A stretch of 48,701 nt of DNA from Desulfobacula sp. (GTDB lineage Bacteria; Desulfobacterota; Desulfobacteria; Desulfobacterales; Desulfobacteraceae). How positions within the stretch are numbered: the stretch's first letter is position 1; the number at the start of each line of letters is the position of its first letter. The stretch lies in the NCBI GenBank assembly GCA_020048635.1, contig JAIFMF010000012.1, positions 1 through 48,701 on the forward strand, in the 5' to 3' direction. Of this stretch, positions 26,668 to 35,939 are shown one piece after another. The position numbers and the translations under genes are program-made. The notes below the pieces were generated by a model. The model saw nothing but the letters and a program-made list of their open reading frames with translations, had not been told where the DNA came from and did no database searches.

Positions 26668-27445
26668 ATTCTTTGGATGGGAATTCCCCTGCCTTTACTT
26701 CATTGATATATTGTTCAAGACCTTTCTTTGCTGCTCCGGCAAGATCTGCATATTTTTTTACAAACTTTGGGAGAAACCGGTCATTGATCCCGATCATATC
26801 GTGCAGCACCAGAATCTGGCCGTCGCATTCAACCCCTGCACCGATTCCAATGGTGGGAATGTGAAGGGCTTTGGTGATTTTTGCTGAAATGGCAGAGGGA
26901 ATTCCCTCGAGGACAACGGAAAAAGCACCAGCCTCTTCAACATCTTTTGCATCTTTTAAAAGTCTTTCCTCGTCTCTCTGGACCTTGAATCCGCCCATCT
27001 GATGCAATGATTGAGGGGTTAGACCGATATGGGCCTGAACCGGAATCCCAACCCTGGAAAGGGCATGAATGACCGGACAGACCGCTGCTCCGCCTTCCAG
27101 CTTAACCGCAGCAGCGCCAGCTTCCTTTAAAAATCGTCCTGCATTGTCAATGGCTTTATCAAGAGCGCCCTGATAAGACATGAAGGGCATATCGCCGATC
27201 ACCATGGAAAAGCTGCACGCCCTGGATACCATGGAGGTATGGTAAATGGCCTCATCCATGGTCACCGGAAGAGTATTTTCCTTTCCCTGAACCACCATAC
27301 CCAGAGAATCCCCCACCAGGATAATCTCAATCCCTGCCTGATCCAGCATCCGTGCGAACGGGAAATCATAGGCGGTCAAAGCTGTTATCTTTTTTTTTTC
27401 CTCTTTCATTTTCATCAGTGTTGATGTTGTCACTCTTGGCTGCAT
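26654..27445 (-). CDS. panB: 3-methyl-2-oxobutanoate hydroxymethyltransferase
   Basis: This 263-residue Mg-dependent TIM-barrel enzyme adds a hydroxymethyl group from methylene-tetrahydrofolate to 2-oxoisovalerate, giving ketopantoate for CoA. Motifs visible are [31 protein letters not shown] (metal-binding Asp), [15 protein letters not shown] and [22 protein letters not shown] 27445 has CAGGAGAAAAAG just before it; a longer frame to 27517 is not supported. It overlaps the DUF2520 gene behind it. Gene neighbours panC and panD are not in the window. Confidence 0.95.
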   Translation of the reverse strand: MQPRVTTSTLMKMKEEKKKITALTAYDFPFARMLDQAGIEIILVGDSLGMVVQGKENTLPVTMDEAIYHTSMVSRACSFSMVIGDMPFMSYQGALDKAIDNAGRFLKEAGAAAVKLEGGAAVCPVIHALSRVGIPVQAHIGLTPQSLHQMGGFKVQRDEERLLKDAKDVEEAGAFSVVLEGIPSAISAKITKALHIPTIGIGAGVECDGQILVLHDMIGINDRFLPKFVKKYADLAGAAKKGLEQYINEVKAGEFPSKEYEYK

Positions 27446-27550
27446 TCTTTTTCTCCTGAAAAAATTATGAGTTGTTTTCATCCATCCAAAAAAATCATCA
27501 CACCCGATCAGGGTCATACTAAAATAAAATCTCAGAGGTTACAAGCCCCC

Positions 27551-29743
27551 TTATTCATGGCTTTTGAGCCACTCATGATACCTGACCATTCCCCACAGCG
27601 CGTTAACCGCCCTTTCCGGGGAAGGGAAAAAAACGCTTTTATAGTCATATCCCTCGCACGGGTAAAGGGTTCTACTGATTTCATCGGTCAAAAGACTGAC
27701 GCCCAGAACCGGCTTTTCATATTTTTTCGTTAATTGAACCACATACCGGGCATAATCGTCTTCAAACTGAAGAATGGATTCCTTGAAAAGCTCAGCCTGA
27801 TCTCTGCTGATACCCGGATCTGTTTTTAATACCGATTGAATCATATTGTTGACCAGCACCCTTTTGCCGTGAATTCCGAGATGGATGACGGCATCACAGC
27901 CATCCCATTTCAGCAGCTCCTCCAGACAGGTTTTGGGGATGGCAGGGTCCCCTTCCCCAACAATATCCACAGGGTTTCCATGGCTCCAGAACGGCGGAAG
28001 AATAAGGTTCAATCTTTCAATGATCTCTTGCGGCAATTCAGGCACATCCAGCCCGTGTTCTGTGCAAAGGTCCGTGGTGATGACTCCCCAGCCGCCACCC
28101 AGGGTCATGATGGCGACCCGGTTCCCCTTTGGCAGGGGCAAAGATGAAAATACAGCGGAAAGATCCAGAAGCTCCATGGGTTGATTGACCTGGATAATCC
28201 CGGCCTGGCGGCAGGCGGCGTCAAACACTCTTGAATCCGAAGCCATGGCCCCGGTATGGCTGGAAGCCGCCCGTTCACCTTTTTTGGTTCTGCCGCCCTT
28301 CAATACAACGATGGGCTTTTTTTTGGAAACCCGTGCCGCACTTTTAAAAAACCGTGAGCCGTCTTTCACGCTCTCCACATAAAGCACTACAGTTCCTGTC
28401 AATTCATCAATTTCAAAAACCTCCATATAATCTTCAATGGTGACCATCGCTTCGTTTCCCGATCCTGAAAATGCCCGTATACCGATATCCTGCTGCTCTG
28501 CAAAGGCCAGAAGCTGGGTCCCCATATTTCCGGATTGACATACAAGGGCAGTGGAACCGGGCTTGGGATAGGCATGGGCGGCACAACAGTAAAAATCGAT
28601 ATGGGGATTACAGATCCCCATGGTATTGGGACCAAGAATCAGAACTCCGGCATCCCTTGCCGCCGCTGTAAGCCTTTTTTCCATTTTTGCACCCTTCTCA
28701 CCCTCCTCCCTGAACCCGGAAGTGATCAGGAGCATGCCTTTAACCTTCTTTTTTTTCAAATCCGGCAAAAGATCGATCACGTGATCAGCTGGTATGGTGA
28801 CGACGACAAGGTCAACCGGGCTTTCTATCTCAGTAATGGATCGATAAACATGGCGGCCGGTAATCTTTCCACCCTTGGGATTTACAAGATACACCTTTCC
28901 CTGATAATTTCGGGACAGCGTATTGGTCAAGAGCATATGTCCCCATTTCCCGGGTGTGGCAGAGGCTCCGATAAAAGCGACGGATTTTGGATAATAGCAA
29001 GACCCCAATGCAGATAAATCAATGTCTGCGGGCTTTTTTTCCTTTTTTTGCACTTTTTCAAGCACGATCAGTCCGTCCACAGCCACAGGGAAACCATTCG
29101 GCTGTATGATCACCGGATTGATGTCGATTTCCCGGATGTCCTCATAGGTGAGGGCTATGTCGGACAAGCCTTTGAGGATGATTTTAAGTGCCTTTTTATC
29201 AGCAGGTTTTTCACCCCGGAACTCGTCCAGAAGTTTTTTTGAAGATAACCGATCGAACATGTCTTCCATATCCGCATCATTCAGCGGTGCAATTTTCAAG
29301 ACAATGTCCTTTAAGGCTTCGGTCAATATCCCGCCCAACCCGAACACAATCACCGGACCAAACTGGGGGTCCCTGAACATGCCGGCCATGAATTCTCTTT
29401 TTCCCTGGATGACCGGCTGGACAAGAAACGCCTCAATGTCTCCCCCGGCGGATTCTTTCATTTCCTTGAGAGCCTTTTGAACCTGATCTTCAGTGTTCAA
29501 TCCGACCCGGACAAGGCCCTTTTCGGTTTTATGCAGAAGGGTTTTGCCGATGCCTTTCACCACCACGGGGAATCCTGTTCGCTGGCAGGCATCCAGAACA
29601 CCTTCTTCCTCTGCTTCCCGTGTTTCATCCACCACCGGGATCTTGAATAATTTGAATATTTTTTTGGCCTGATCTTCCGTCAGTGATTTTAAAGGCGACG
29701 CTAATCCTTCTTCAATTTGTTTTTCAATATCCGTTATTTTCAT
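27551..29743 (-). CDS. ADP-forming acyl-CoA synthetase, fused subunits
   Basis: This 730-residue protein joins the two parts of NDP-forming acetyl/acyl-CoA synthetase in the order ATP-grasp (beta-like, about 1-230), then CoA-binding and ligase domains (alpha-like, about 240-720). The ATP-grasp part shows FPVVVKGIGKTLLHKTEKG and VFGLGGILTEALKDI. The CoA-binding part shows SVAFIGASATPGKWGH; SSHTGAMASD carries the conserved histidine thought to be phosphorylated in this family. It interconverts acyl-CoA + ADP + Pi with acid + CoA + ATP, which conserves energy in anaerobes. It begins directly after the TetR stop, so it is the likely target of that regulator. Confidence 0.93.
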   Translation of the reverse strand: MKITDIEKQIEEGLASPLKSLTEDQAKKIFKLFKIPVVDETREAEEEGVLDACQRTGFPVVVKGIGKTLLHKTEKGLVRVGLNTEDQVQKALKEMKESAGGDIEAFLVQPVIQGKREFMAGMFRDPQFGPVIVFGLGGILTEALKDIVLKIAPLNDADMEDMFDRLSSKKLLDEFRGEKPADKKALKIILKGLSDIALTYEDIREIDINPVIIQPNGFPVAVDGLIVLEKVQKKEKKPADIDLSALGSCYYPKSVAFIGASATPGKWGHMLLTNTLSRNYQGKVYLVNPKGGKITGRHVYRSITEIESPVDLVVVTIPADHVIDLLPDLKKKKVKGMLLITSGFREEGEKGAKMEKRLTAAARDAGVLILGPNTMGICNPHIDFYCCAAHAYPKPGSTALVCQSGNMGTQLLAFAEQQDIGIRAFSGSGNEAMVTIEDYMEVFEIDELTGTVVLYVESVKDGSRFFKSAARVSKKKPIVVLKGGRTKKGERAASSHTGAMASDSRVFDAACRQAGIIQVNQPMELLDLSAVFSSLPLPKGNRVAIMTLGGGWGVITTDLCTEHGLDVPELPQEIIERLNLILPPFWSHGNPVDIVGEGDPAIPKTCLEELLKWDGCDAVIHLGIHGKRVLVNNMIQSVLKTDPGISRDQAELFKESILQFEDDYARYVVQLTKKYEKPVLGVSLLTDEISRTLYPCEGYDYKSVFFPSPERAVNALWGMVRYHEWLKSHE

Positions 29744-30337
29744 TTATGCTTTTGCTCCATTAAATACAATATTCGCAATCCCTGTTGCAACCTCGTCAAT
29801 ATCAAATTCCCGGCCAAAGATGATTTCCCCAAGACATGCATGCTCAATGGCTCCCAATATTACTTTCCATAATATGTGGGGATTTGTTTCCGGTTTCAGC
29901 TCCCCTGTCTCGATGCCTTTTTCAATGATCTTCAGAATGGTCCGTGTGTATTTTCGAACCATTTCATAGGCGCCGGACTCAAAAAAATCCAGGGAATTCC
30001 TGACCTCCAGCAGGAGGATCTTTGAAAAGATCCTGTTGGCGGCATAGCTTTCAAGGCTTGAAAAAATAATCACTTCAAGCTGTTCAACACAGGTCTTTTC
30101 ATTGGCAATCCGATTTTCGATCTTGGCCTGGAATTCAAAAAAATGCTCATTCAATATCTGGTACAAAAGATCTTTTTTATCTTTAAAATACTTGTAGATC
30201 AGCCCTTCGGTCACTTCAGCGGTTTTTGCGATCTCAGCCGTTGTAATGGAATGAAAATCCTTTTGAGCCATGAGAAGGGAAAATGAATTCATGATTTTTA
30301 TCCTGCCGGGAGGGTTGGTTTTTCCTTTGTGCTTCAT
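29744..30337 (-). CDS. TetR-family transcriptional regulator
   Basis: This 197-residue repressor has an N-terminal helix-turn-helix (about 25-60; ITTAEIAKTAEVTEGLIYKYFKDKKDLL) and a variable C-terminal ligand domain, similar in shape to regulators of fatty-acid or acyl-CoA metabolism (FadR/AcrR type). The stop codon is followed at once by the ATG of the acyl-CoA synthetase, so it likely controls its own operon, with an acyl-CoA as a plausible ligand. A palindrome that overlaps the promoter lies about 60 bases before ATG 30337. Confidence 0.9.
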   Translation of the reverse strand: MKHKGKTNPPGRIKIMNSFSLLMAQKDFHSITTAEIAKTAEVTEGLIYKYFKDKKDLLYQILNEHFFEFQAKIENRIANEKTCVEQLEVIIFSSLESYAANRIFSKILLLEVRNSLDFFESGAYEMVRKYTRTILKIIEKGIETGELKPETNPHILWKVILGAIEHACLGEIIFGREFDIDEVATGIANIVFNGAKA

Positions 30338-30393
30338 ATCACCACATCTTCATGATCATTGTCTCTTAACCGGCAAAGCCGATGGCCAATAGG

Positions 30394-30431
30394 GTAAGTA
30401 ACACTTACTCACAATTGGTTAGGGTTGTCAA
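30394..30431 (-). promoter_or_regulatory. Promoter with overlapping TetR operator
   Basis: Read on the minus strand, TTGACA (30431-30426) is followed after 17-18 bases by a weak -10 region that falls inside the perfect palindrome GTAAGT-N3-ACTTAC (30394-30408). The palindrome is the sort of site TetR dimers bind, and its place on the -10 region fits repression of tetR-acd. The -35 box match is exact; the -10 match is poor. Confidence 0.6.
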
Positions 30432-30518
30432 GTGGATAAAAAAGAGAAATCTGAATCATCTTTCCCATCCTGATATTTATTTTTTATCCGTCTTCCCGGA
30501 TTGTCCCCTGTTTAATGA

Positions 30519-30548
30519 TTGACAGTTTCCGACAAAGGCCTTTATACT
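30519..30548 (+). promoter_or_regulatory. Sigma-70-type promoter for the NUDIX gene
   Basis: TTGACA at 30519-30524 and TATACT at 30543-30548 have an 18-base spacer. The start would fall near 30555, some 33 bases before ATG 30588. It faces away from tetR, and the palindrome is about 110 bases off. Confidence 0.65.
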
Positions 30549-30587
30549 CGGTGAACATTTAAAATCAAACCGATTTCAGGAAATAAG

Positions 30588-31487
30588 ATGGATAAAAATT
30601 CTCCCCCGCCATTAAGACAGGCCGCCACGGTAATCCTTGTGAGAGAAAAAAATAATGCCTTTGAAGTTTATCTTTTAAGGAGAAGCAACAAATCCGGCTT
30701 CATGGACGGGCTCTATGTTTTTCCCGGCGGTGTGGTGGACCCGGAAGACAAGGGCCTTGAATCCTGGGCCCCTTTTGTGGATATGCATCCGAATGAAATC
30801 GAAAAACAGCTTGGCGGAATTGCTTTTTCTGTTGAAGATGCGCTTTCCTTCAGCATCGCCGCCATCCGGGAAACCCTTGAGGAAGCAGGTGTCCTGATTG
30901 CTTCGACCAAGGGCAAGACAAAAAAAGAGTTGGATCATATCTGCACCCTCCGGCTGAATACAGATCTTCCAAAATCCTGGTTCAGGACTAAGGTCATGGA
31001 TGAACGTTGGACCTTATCGCTCTCAAGCCTTGGGAAATGGTCCCATTGGATTACACCGGTCCTGATGAAAAAGCGGTTTGACACACGATTTTTTATCGCA
31101 TTCATGCCTGAGGGCCAGTCCTGCTTAGCGGATGAAACTGAAACCCATCATGGAATCTGGCTCACCCCTCAAAAAGCCCTTGAACAGAACCTTGACCTCA
31201 GCATTCCCTTAAGCCCGCCCACGGTTGTAACCCTGACAGAGCTTTTAAAATACAAAAGCCTGAATACCCTTCGAGAGGAACTTCAGACCCATTCCTGGGG
31301 TGATCCCCTTTCACCGCGTCTTGTCCCTTCTCCAAACGGACCTGTTATCCTGGAACCCTGGGATCCTATGTGGGATTCGGATGGTGAGATGGATACGTCC
31401 GGATTTTCAAAAAAAATACTTTCTCCAGGCGCCTGTTTTTCAAGAATATGGTGTGACAACGGAGTATGGAAACCGGTTGCGGTATAA
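30588..31487 (+). CDS. NUDIX hydrolase (NUDT19/CoA-type layout)
   Basis: This 299-residue protein has a Nudix fold with a split Nudix box: VFPGGVVDPEDKG, an insert of about 40 residues, then AAIRETLEEAGVLIA with the REx2EE metal site. This insertion and length resemble the NUDT7/NUDT19-like CoA or nucleotide diphosphate hydrolases. The C-terminal part is family-specific. It would cut a nucleoside diphosphate linked to another group; the substrate is unknown. AGGAAATAAG precedes ATG 30588. The next gene starts 19 bases after its stop, so the two are likely co-transcribed. Confidence 0.87.
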   Translation: MDKNSPPPLRQAATVILVREKNNAFEVYLLRRSNKSGFMDGLYVFPGGVVDPEDKGLESWAPFVDMHPNEIEKQLGGIAFSVEDALSFSIAAIRETLEEAGVLIASTKGKTKKELDHICTLRLNTDLPKSWFRTKVMDERWTLSLSSLGKWSHWITPVLMKKRFDTRFFIAFMPEGQSCLADETETHHGIWLTPQKALEQNLDLSIPLSPPTVVTLTELLKYKSLNTLREELQTHSWGDPLSPRLVPSPNGPVILEPWDPMWDSDGEMDTSGFSKKILSPGACFSRIWCDNGVWKPVAV

Positions 31488-31506
31488 CCTTTATTCGGCC
31501 TGAAAA

Positions 31507-32040
31507 ATGAACCCTAATCAGATCAGCCATCTTTTTACAAATTATCAGACGCTTGTCAAAAGGGTGGATAGCCATATCGCCAATATCAAAAAAGCCTTCC
31601 CGGATCTGATTGCCTGCAAAAAAGGATGTGACGGCTGCTGCAAATTTCTGACCCTGTTTCCGGTGGAAGCCCTGACATTGTCAGATGCCTTTGCCCATCT
31701 GACCGAAGACATGAAGATCAAGGTTATTCGGAAAATAGAGAAAGAGAAAGAGAGCTGTCCGTTGCTGATTGACAGGGAATGTGTTCTATATCCGGCCCGG
31801 CCCATCATCTGCCGGACACACGGATACCCCATCTATATGGAAAGACAGAGGCGTGTTGATTTCTGTCCTGAAAATTTTAAAGGGATCACCTCTTTTTCAA
31901 AAGAAATGATGCTCGATATCGAACGATTAAATACCCTGCTTGTGATGATAAACCGTCAGTTCATTGAATCCATTGAAACAGATCCGCCCTTTTTGGAAAG
32001 GATTCCGATTTCAGAAGCGCTTTTGACCCTCTGCTCCTGA
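31507..32040 (+). CDS. YkgJ-family cysteine cluster protein
   Basis: This 177-residue protein carries the Cys pattern of the zinc/iron chelating YkgJ group: CKKGCDGCCKF near 34-44, then CPLLIDRECVLYPARPIICRTH near 80-100, and a last Cys in FCPENF. These cysteines probably hold a metal or Fe-S cluster. The family has no proven role. It follows the NUDIX gene and converges on the deacetylase gene with only 17 bases between stops. Confidence 0.85.
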   Translation: MNPNQISHLFTNYQTLVKRVDSHIANIKKAFPDLIACKKGCDGCCKFLTLFPVEALTLSDAFAHLTEDMKIKVIRKIEKEKESCPLLIDRECVLYPARPIICRTHGYPIYMERQRRVDFCPENFKGITSFSKEMMLDIERLNTLLVMINRQFIESIETDPPFLERIPISEALLTLCS

Positions 32041-32048
32041 ATATTAAA

Positions 32049-32075
32049 ACAGCCTGACTATTCCGGGACGGCTGT
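32049..32075 (-). terminator. Weak terminator-like hairpin after the fts-envC operon
   Basis: ACAGCC and GGCTGT (6 base pairs) flank a 15-base loop that spans the stop of the deacetylase gene. On the minus strand the stem is followed by TTTTAATAT. The stem is short, so this is a tentative call. Confidence 0.4.
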
Positions 32076-33152
32076 CAATTCGCTTGCACGGACAATTTCC
32101 ACCTTGTTTTTGAGCTTTGGCAATTCCTTTGAAAGGACCAGGAAGGTCGCTCTGTACGGATGGCCGATACCAACGGCCGAACCCTGTTTTCTGGCCAGGC
32201 TCACAAGTTTAGCAAATTGTCCGGCAATGTATTCAGCATCCTGATGATTATCCAGAAAAACATCCCTATGAGCAAATTTAAGTTTTAAAAGCCTTGCCGA
32301 TGCCTGGCCCTGGGATTTCAAAGAAGTCCTGGAATCAATAAAAAACAGGTTTTCTTTTTTCAGGATGGTAAATATCTGGTTCATCTGATCCGAATGGGTC
32401 GTCAATTCAGATCCCATATGGTTATTGACCCCGACAACATAAGGGACATCTTTTATATTTTTTTTAACCTGGTCCAGAAGATCGTCCGGCGCCATGGCGG
32501 ACAGGATTGCCCCGGGTCCGGGATCAACATTGGGATGATCCACCGGCTCCATGGGCAGATGAAGCATGATCTCGGCCCCTTTTGAGTGAAGGTCTTCACT
32601 GATATTTCTACCAAAAGGGGAAAACGGCAGGACGGAAAACGTAAGGTTTGAATTCAGCTCCATGAATTCCATGGCCATCTTTTTATCATATCCGATATCA
32701 TCAATAATAATCACTATCCTGGGAATTTTATCCTTGATCTTGGGGGGAGGTTTTTCCACAATGGTCTGATCAACACCTTCAAACACCTCATATTTTATGG
32801 GTTTATCCACCGTGGATTTATCCGGAACAGGTTTTTCCACAGGCTTTTCCGGTTTTTCCTTTAAACCCTCAACCTGTTTTTTGTCTTTTGGTTCCAGGAG
32901 ATCTTCCTCAACAGGCTTGATTTCAGAAGGAACCATAGGTTTTTGGACAATCGGTTTTTTCTCTGAACGGCTCGGATGAAAAAACAGATCTGCAATCATT
33001 GCCACGGTGAGACACACGGAAACAAGAATGGCAATCCCCACCAGAATCTTTTTCAATTCATTGATGAGTGCAGGTTTCTGTTTTTTTGGGGCCTCGGTCT
33101 GTTTTCTTGATACTGCCTTTTTCTTTGGTATATTCTTTTTTTTAGCTACCAT
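32058..33152 (-). CDS. Divergent polysaccharide deacetylase family protein
   Basis: This 364-residue protein begins with a basic stretch and one membrane helix (about 30-55), then a Lys/Pro/Glu-rich periplasmic linker (about 60-140). A divergent polysaccharide deacetylase domain (about 145-360) follows: RIVIIIDDIGYD, LTFSVLPFSPF, EIMLHLPMEP, GVNNHMGSELT, and FFIDSRTS. The family sits beside envC and ctpA in many proteobacteria, which points to peptidoglycan remodelling at division; activity is unproven. Its start overlaps the ctpA stop by 11 bases, and it is last in the operon. Confidence 0.92.
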   Translation of the reverse strand: MVAKKKNIPKKKAVSRKQTEAPKKQKPALINELKKILVGIAILVSVCLTVAMIADLFFHPSRSEKKPIVQKPMVPSEIKPVEEDLLEPKDKKQVEGLKEKPEKPVEKPVPDKSTVDKPIKYEVFEGVDQTIVEKPPPKIKDKIPRIVIIIDDIGYDKKMAMEFMELNSNLTFSVLPFSPFGRNISEDLHSKGAEIMLHLPMEPVDHPNVDPGPGAILSAMAPDDLLDQVKKNIKDVPYVVGVNNHMGSELTTHSDQMNQIFTILKKENLFFIDSRTSLKSQGQASARLLKLKFAHRDVFLDNHQDAEYIAGQFAKLVSLARKQGSAVGIGHPYRATFLVLSKELPKLKNKVEIVRASELTAVPE

Positions 33153-34482
33153 TTAAATTGCTGAAGACTCCATAGCTGATCAGAATATCAAGGGCTCTTT
33201 TAACCTGTGCATCATGCAGAAGCTGATCCGTATCAAGAACTATCTGCTGTTTTTTGGGTGATGTTTTTGCCTTTTCCGATGATTGTGCCTGTTCCGGTTT
33301 CAGGCTGTTTTTCAGATCTTTTTCCTTTACCATCCGGTCAAATGCAGACGTCTTTTTTTCTTTTTCTTCAATGATTTCATATTCCACTTCAAGATCAGGC
33401 TCTATTCCTTTGGCCTGGATGGATCTTCCATTAGGCGTATAATACCGTGCAATGGTGTATTTAATTCCGTATCCGTCTTTTAAGGGCCGAACAGTCTGTA
33501 CAGACCCTTTTCCAAAAGATGTCGTCCCGAGGATCAAAGCTCTTGAATGATCCTGCAATGCACCGGCAACGATTTCAGAGGCTGAAGCCGATCCGCCGTT
33601 GATCAGAATGACAACGGGATATTTCCGGTCATCATCCCTTTCGGATGCCCTGAACACTTGTGCGTTTTTCTCCTGTTTTCCTTTTATGGAAACAATGTCC
33701 CCTTTGGTAAGAAAAAGATCTGAAATTTTAACCGCCTGGTCCAGAAGACCGCCGGGATTATTTCTCAAATCTATTATAAGGCCTTTCATTTCTTTATTCT
33801 CAGCTTCAAGCCGACCCAGATGAGTTTTTATATCATCCAGGGTATTCATCCTGAAATTAGTGATCCGAAGATAGCCGAATCCGGGTTTCAAAGTTGTACT
33901 TCTGACACTTTCCATTGGAATCAGATCCCGGTTGATGGAAAAATCAAGGGCAGCGGGCTCTCCTTCTCTGATAACCGTAATATGAACGGGTTTATTCTGG
34001 GGACCCCGCATCATGTTTACCGCTTCCCAGAGTTCCATGTCTTTGGTGGATTTATCATCAATTCTGATAATGCTGTCGCCTGCCTGGATACCGGCTTTAT
34101 AAGCGGGAGTTCCTTCTATTGGGGAAACTACGGTTAATATACCATCCTTCATGGTGATGACAATACCGATACCTGAAAATTCACCCTTTGTATCATCCTG
34201 AAGTTCATCAAAGGCTTCGGGAGGCATAAAACTTGAGTGTGGATCAAGATTCCCCACCATGCCTTTGATGGCATTATGAATCAATGCTTCAGAGTTGACA
34301 TCATCCACATAATTTTTCTCCAGCTCTTCAAGGACATCGGTAAACATCTTCAAGGAATTGTATGTTTTATCATCCGCCATCAGCGGATTTATCAATTCTG
34401 TCGCCAGTATCAGGATACAGAAAACAACTGCTGCACACCATCTGGGTCTGATGATGTTATTCTTACTGTGTCTTAATTTCAT
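33142..34482 (-). CDS. S41-family C-terminal processing protease
   Basis: This 446-residue periplasmic serine protease has a signal/anchor at about 15-36, a PDZ domain at about 100-180 (GIGIVITMKDGILTVVSPIEGTPAYKAGIQAGD), and the S41 core. The catalytic Ser is in NGGSASASEIVAGAL and the Lys in GTTSFGKGSVQT. A charged low-complexity stretch (about 365-415) precedes a conserved C-terminal tail. CtpA/Prc enzymes trim periplasmic proteins, including cell-wall hydrolase regulators. GGAGCG lies just before ATG 34482, and envC ends 2 bases upstream. Confidence 0.94.
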   Translation of the reverse strand: MKLRHSKNNIIRPRWCAAVVFCILILATELINPLMADDKTYNSLKMFTDVLEELEKNYVDDVNSEALIHNAIKGMVGNLDPHSSFMPPEAFDELQDDTKGEFSGIGIVITMKDGILTVVSPIEGTPAYKAGIQAGDSIIRIDDKSTKDMELWEAVNMMRGPQNKPVHITVIREGEPAALDFSINRDLIPMESVRSTTLKPGFGYLRITNFRMNTLDDIKTHLGRLEAENKEMKGLIIDLRNNPGGLLDQAVKISDLFLTKGDIVSIKGKQEKNAQVFRASERDDDRKYPVVILINGGSASASEIVAGALQDHSRALILGTTSFGKGSVQTVRPLKDGYGIKYTIARYYTPNGRSIQAKGIEPDLEVEYEIIEEKEKKTSAFDRMVKEKDLKNSLKPEQAQSSEKAKTSPKKQQIVLDTDQLLHDAQVKRALDILISYGVFSNLNGS

Positions 34483-34484
34483 CT

Positions 34485-35939
34485 TTACGCTCCTTTACGC
34501 AACCATTTCATAGGGTCTGCCGGTTTTCCGTGATGCCGAACTTCAAAATGCAGACACATCCCCTTGATTGAGCCGGTGTCCCCGGCAGTTGCAATAATAT
34601 CACCGGTTTCGACATTCTCCCCTTCTTTTTTAAACATCTCTTCAACATGGGCATAGAGGGTATAATAATTGTCTCCGTGATTGATAATCAATAAATTCCC
34701 ATAGCCTTTCAGCCACTGGGCAAACATGACTTCTCCCTTGAAAACGGATTTTACAGGCTCACCCTTTTTAACTTTTATATCAATTCCTTTCTGAAAAGAG
34801 AAGGCTTTGTATTCACCGGATGTTGAACTGCCGAATTCAGAAATAATTTCACCCTCTACCGGAATCATGAGCCTTCCCTGTTGGTCCAAAAAAGAATCCC
34901 CCTCAGTTTTTTTTATTATACCGGACTGAATCGTTTCCATCCTGCTGTCCAACTGAAGGGCGGCAAGTTTTAAAGCCTCAACCGCTGCAAGGGATAATTG
35001 CTTTTTCTGACGGATCTCTTTTAATATCATCTCCCTCTTCACTGTCTCCGAATGATTTATCCTGATCTGATCATTAAGCTCTGTTTCAAGAAGTGTTCTT
35101 GCCTGAACCTCTTTTTTCATCTCCTCTTCCAATTTTTCAAACATGTCAAGATCCCTGTTTTGCCTGTCAATGACATTAAAATCAGATTCGACAATCGATT
35201 TCATTGAATTCTGCCGCAAAAAAAAATCAAACACCGAAGAAGGCATGCCGGCCAAATCCATTCTGCCGATCATATGCATTTTATAAAGCGCCCGAAGCCT
35301 CTTTCCTGCATAATCTCGATTCCGGGCTATTTCTTCGGATAATCGTTCCCTGTTCTTTTGTAACATGATGATTTTTTCTTCCATCACCTTTATTTCCGCG
35401 GACAATGCCTGGGCTTTGAGCCGGGTCTTATTCAGTGAATAGTCGATCTCATTCAGACCCTCAACAATTTCAATTTCTTTTTGGGAAAAAGTTTCAACCA
35501 GTTTTTCCTGGGTCTTGATATCAGCTCTGATATCTTCCTTTTTTTCAGGCTTTCTGTCTTCGGTCTTTTCTTCAACTTTTTTTTCTGGTTTTTTTTTAGT
35601 TTTCTTCTCTGGAAGTGGCTCTTCTTTTTTTTCAATGATAGCCGTAAGTTCGATATACTGAGGGCGATTCCGGATATATCCTTTTTTCCCCTTATAGTCT
35701 ATTAAAAGCCATCCCCCGATATCCCCCTGCTTTTCCAGCACATTTACTGCTTCGCCTTTATCCGCGACACTGACAACCTCTGAATCAAGAGAAGGAGTCT
35801 TTCTGATATTCATCTTGGGCGAAGTAATAACTCCCCGGAAAAGAATCTGATCCTGAGAAATTCCTTCACCTGAAAGGGAAAAAAAAATAAACCAGGAAAA
35901 AATAACTATTTTAATATTTGTTTTAAGGACAGATAACAT
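34485..35939 (-). CDS. EnvC-like murein hydrolase activator with SH3 and LytM domains
   Basis: This 484-residue exported protein has a signal peptide (about 8-27), a bacterial SH3 domain at about 35-95 (MNIRKTPSLDSEVVSV; GWLLIDYKGKKGYIRN), a Lys/Glu-rich linker, a long coiled coil (about 135-330) and a C-terminal M23/LytM domain (about 365-480). The first zinc ligand of active M23 enzymes is missing: the usual H-x-G-x-D reads QKGID, so the domain is probably an inactive activator, as in EnvC. FtsEX would pull on the coiled coil to control amidases at the septum. The SH3 domain is absent from E. coli EnvC. ATG 35939 lies inside the end of ftsX. Confidence 0.9.
   Translation of the reverse strand: MLSVLKTNIKIVIFSWFIFFSLSGEGISQDQILFRGVITSPKMNIRKTPSLDSEVVSVADKGEAVNVLEKQGDIGGWLLIDYKGKKGYIRNRPQYIELTAIIEKKEEPLPEKKTKKKPEKKVEEKTEDRKPEKKEDIRADIKTQEKLVETFSQKEIEIVEGLNEIDYSLNKTRLKAQALSAEIKVMEEKIIMLQKNRERLSEEIARNRDYAGKRLRALYKMHMIGRMDLAGMPSSVFDFFLRQNSMKSIVESDFNVIDRQNRDLDMFEKLEEEMKKEVQARTLLETELNDQIRINHSETVKREMILKEIRQKKQLSLAAVEALKLAALQLDSRMETIQSGIIKKTEGDSFLDQQGRLMIPVEGEIISEFGSSTSGEYKAFSFQKGIDIKVKKGEPVKSVFKGEVMFAQWLKGYGNLLIINHGDNYYTLYAHVEEMFKKEGENVETGDIIATAGDTGSIKGMCLHFEVRHHGKPADPMKWLRKGA

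Noticed and set aside
27500..27530. Hairpin ACCC-GATCA-GGGT with a distant T7 between acd and panB on the minus strand
   Set aside because: Only four base pairs and eight bases before the T-run; too weak to call a terminator.
28535..29017. 160-codon frame antisense to the acyl-CoA synthetase
   Set aside because: It is a shadow of the CoA-binding domain; no ribosome site or family.
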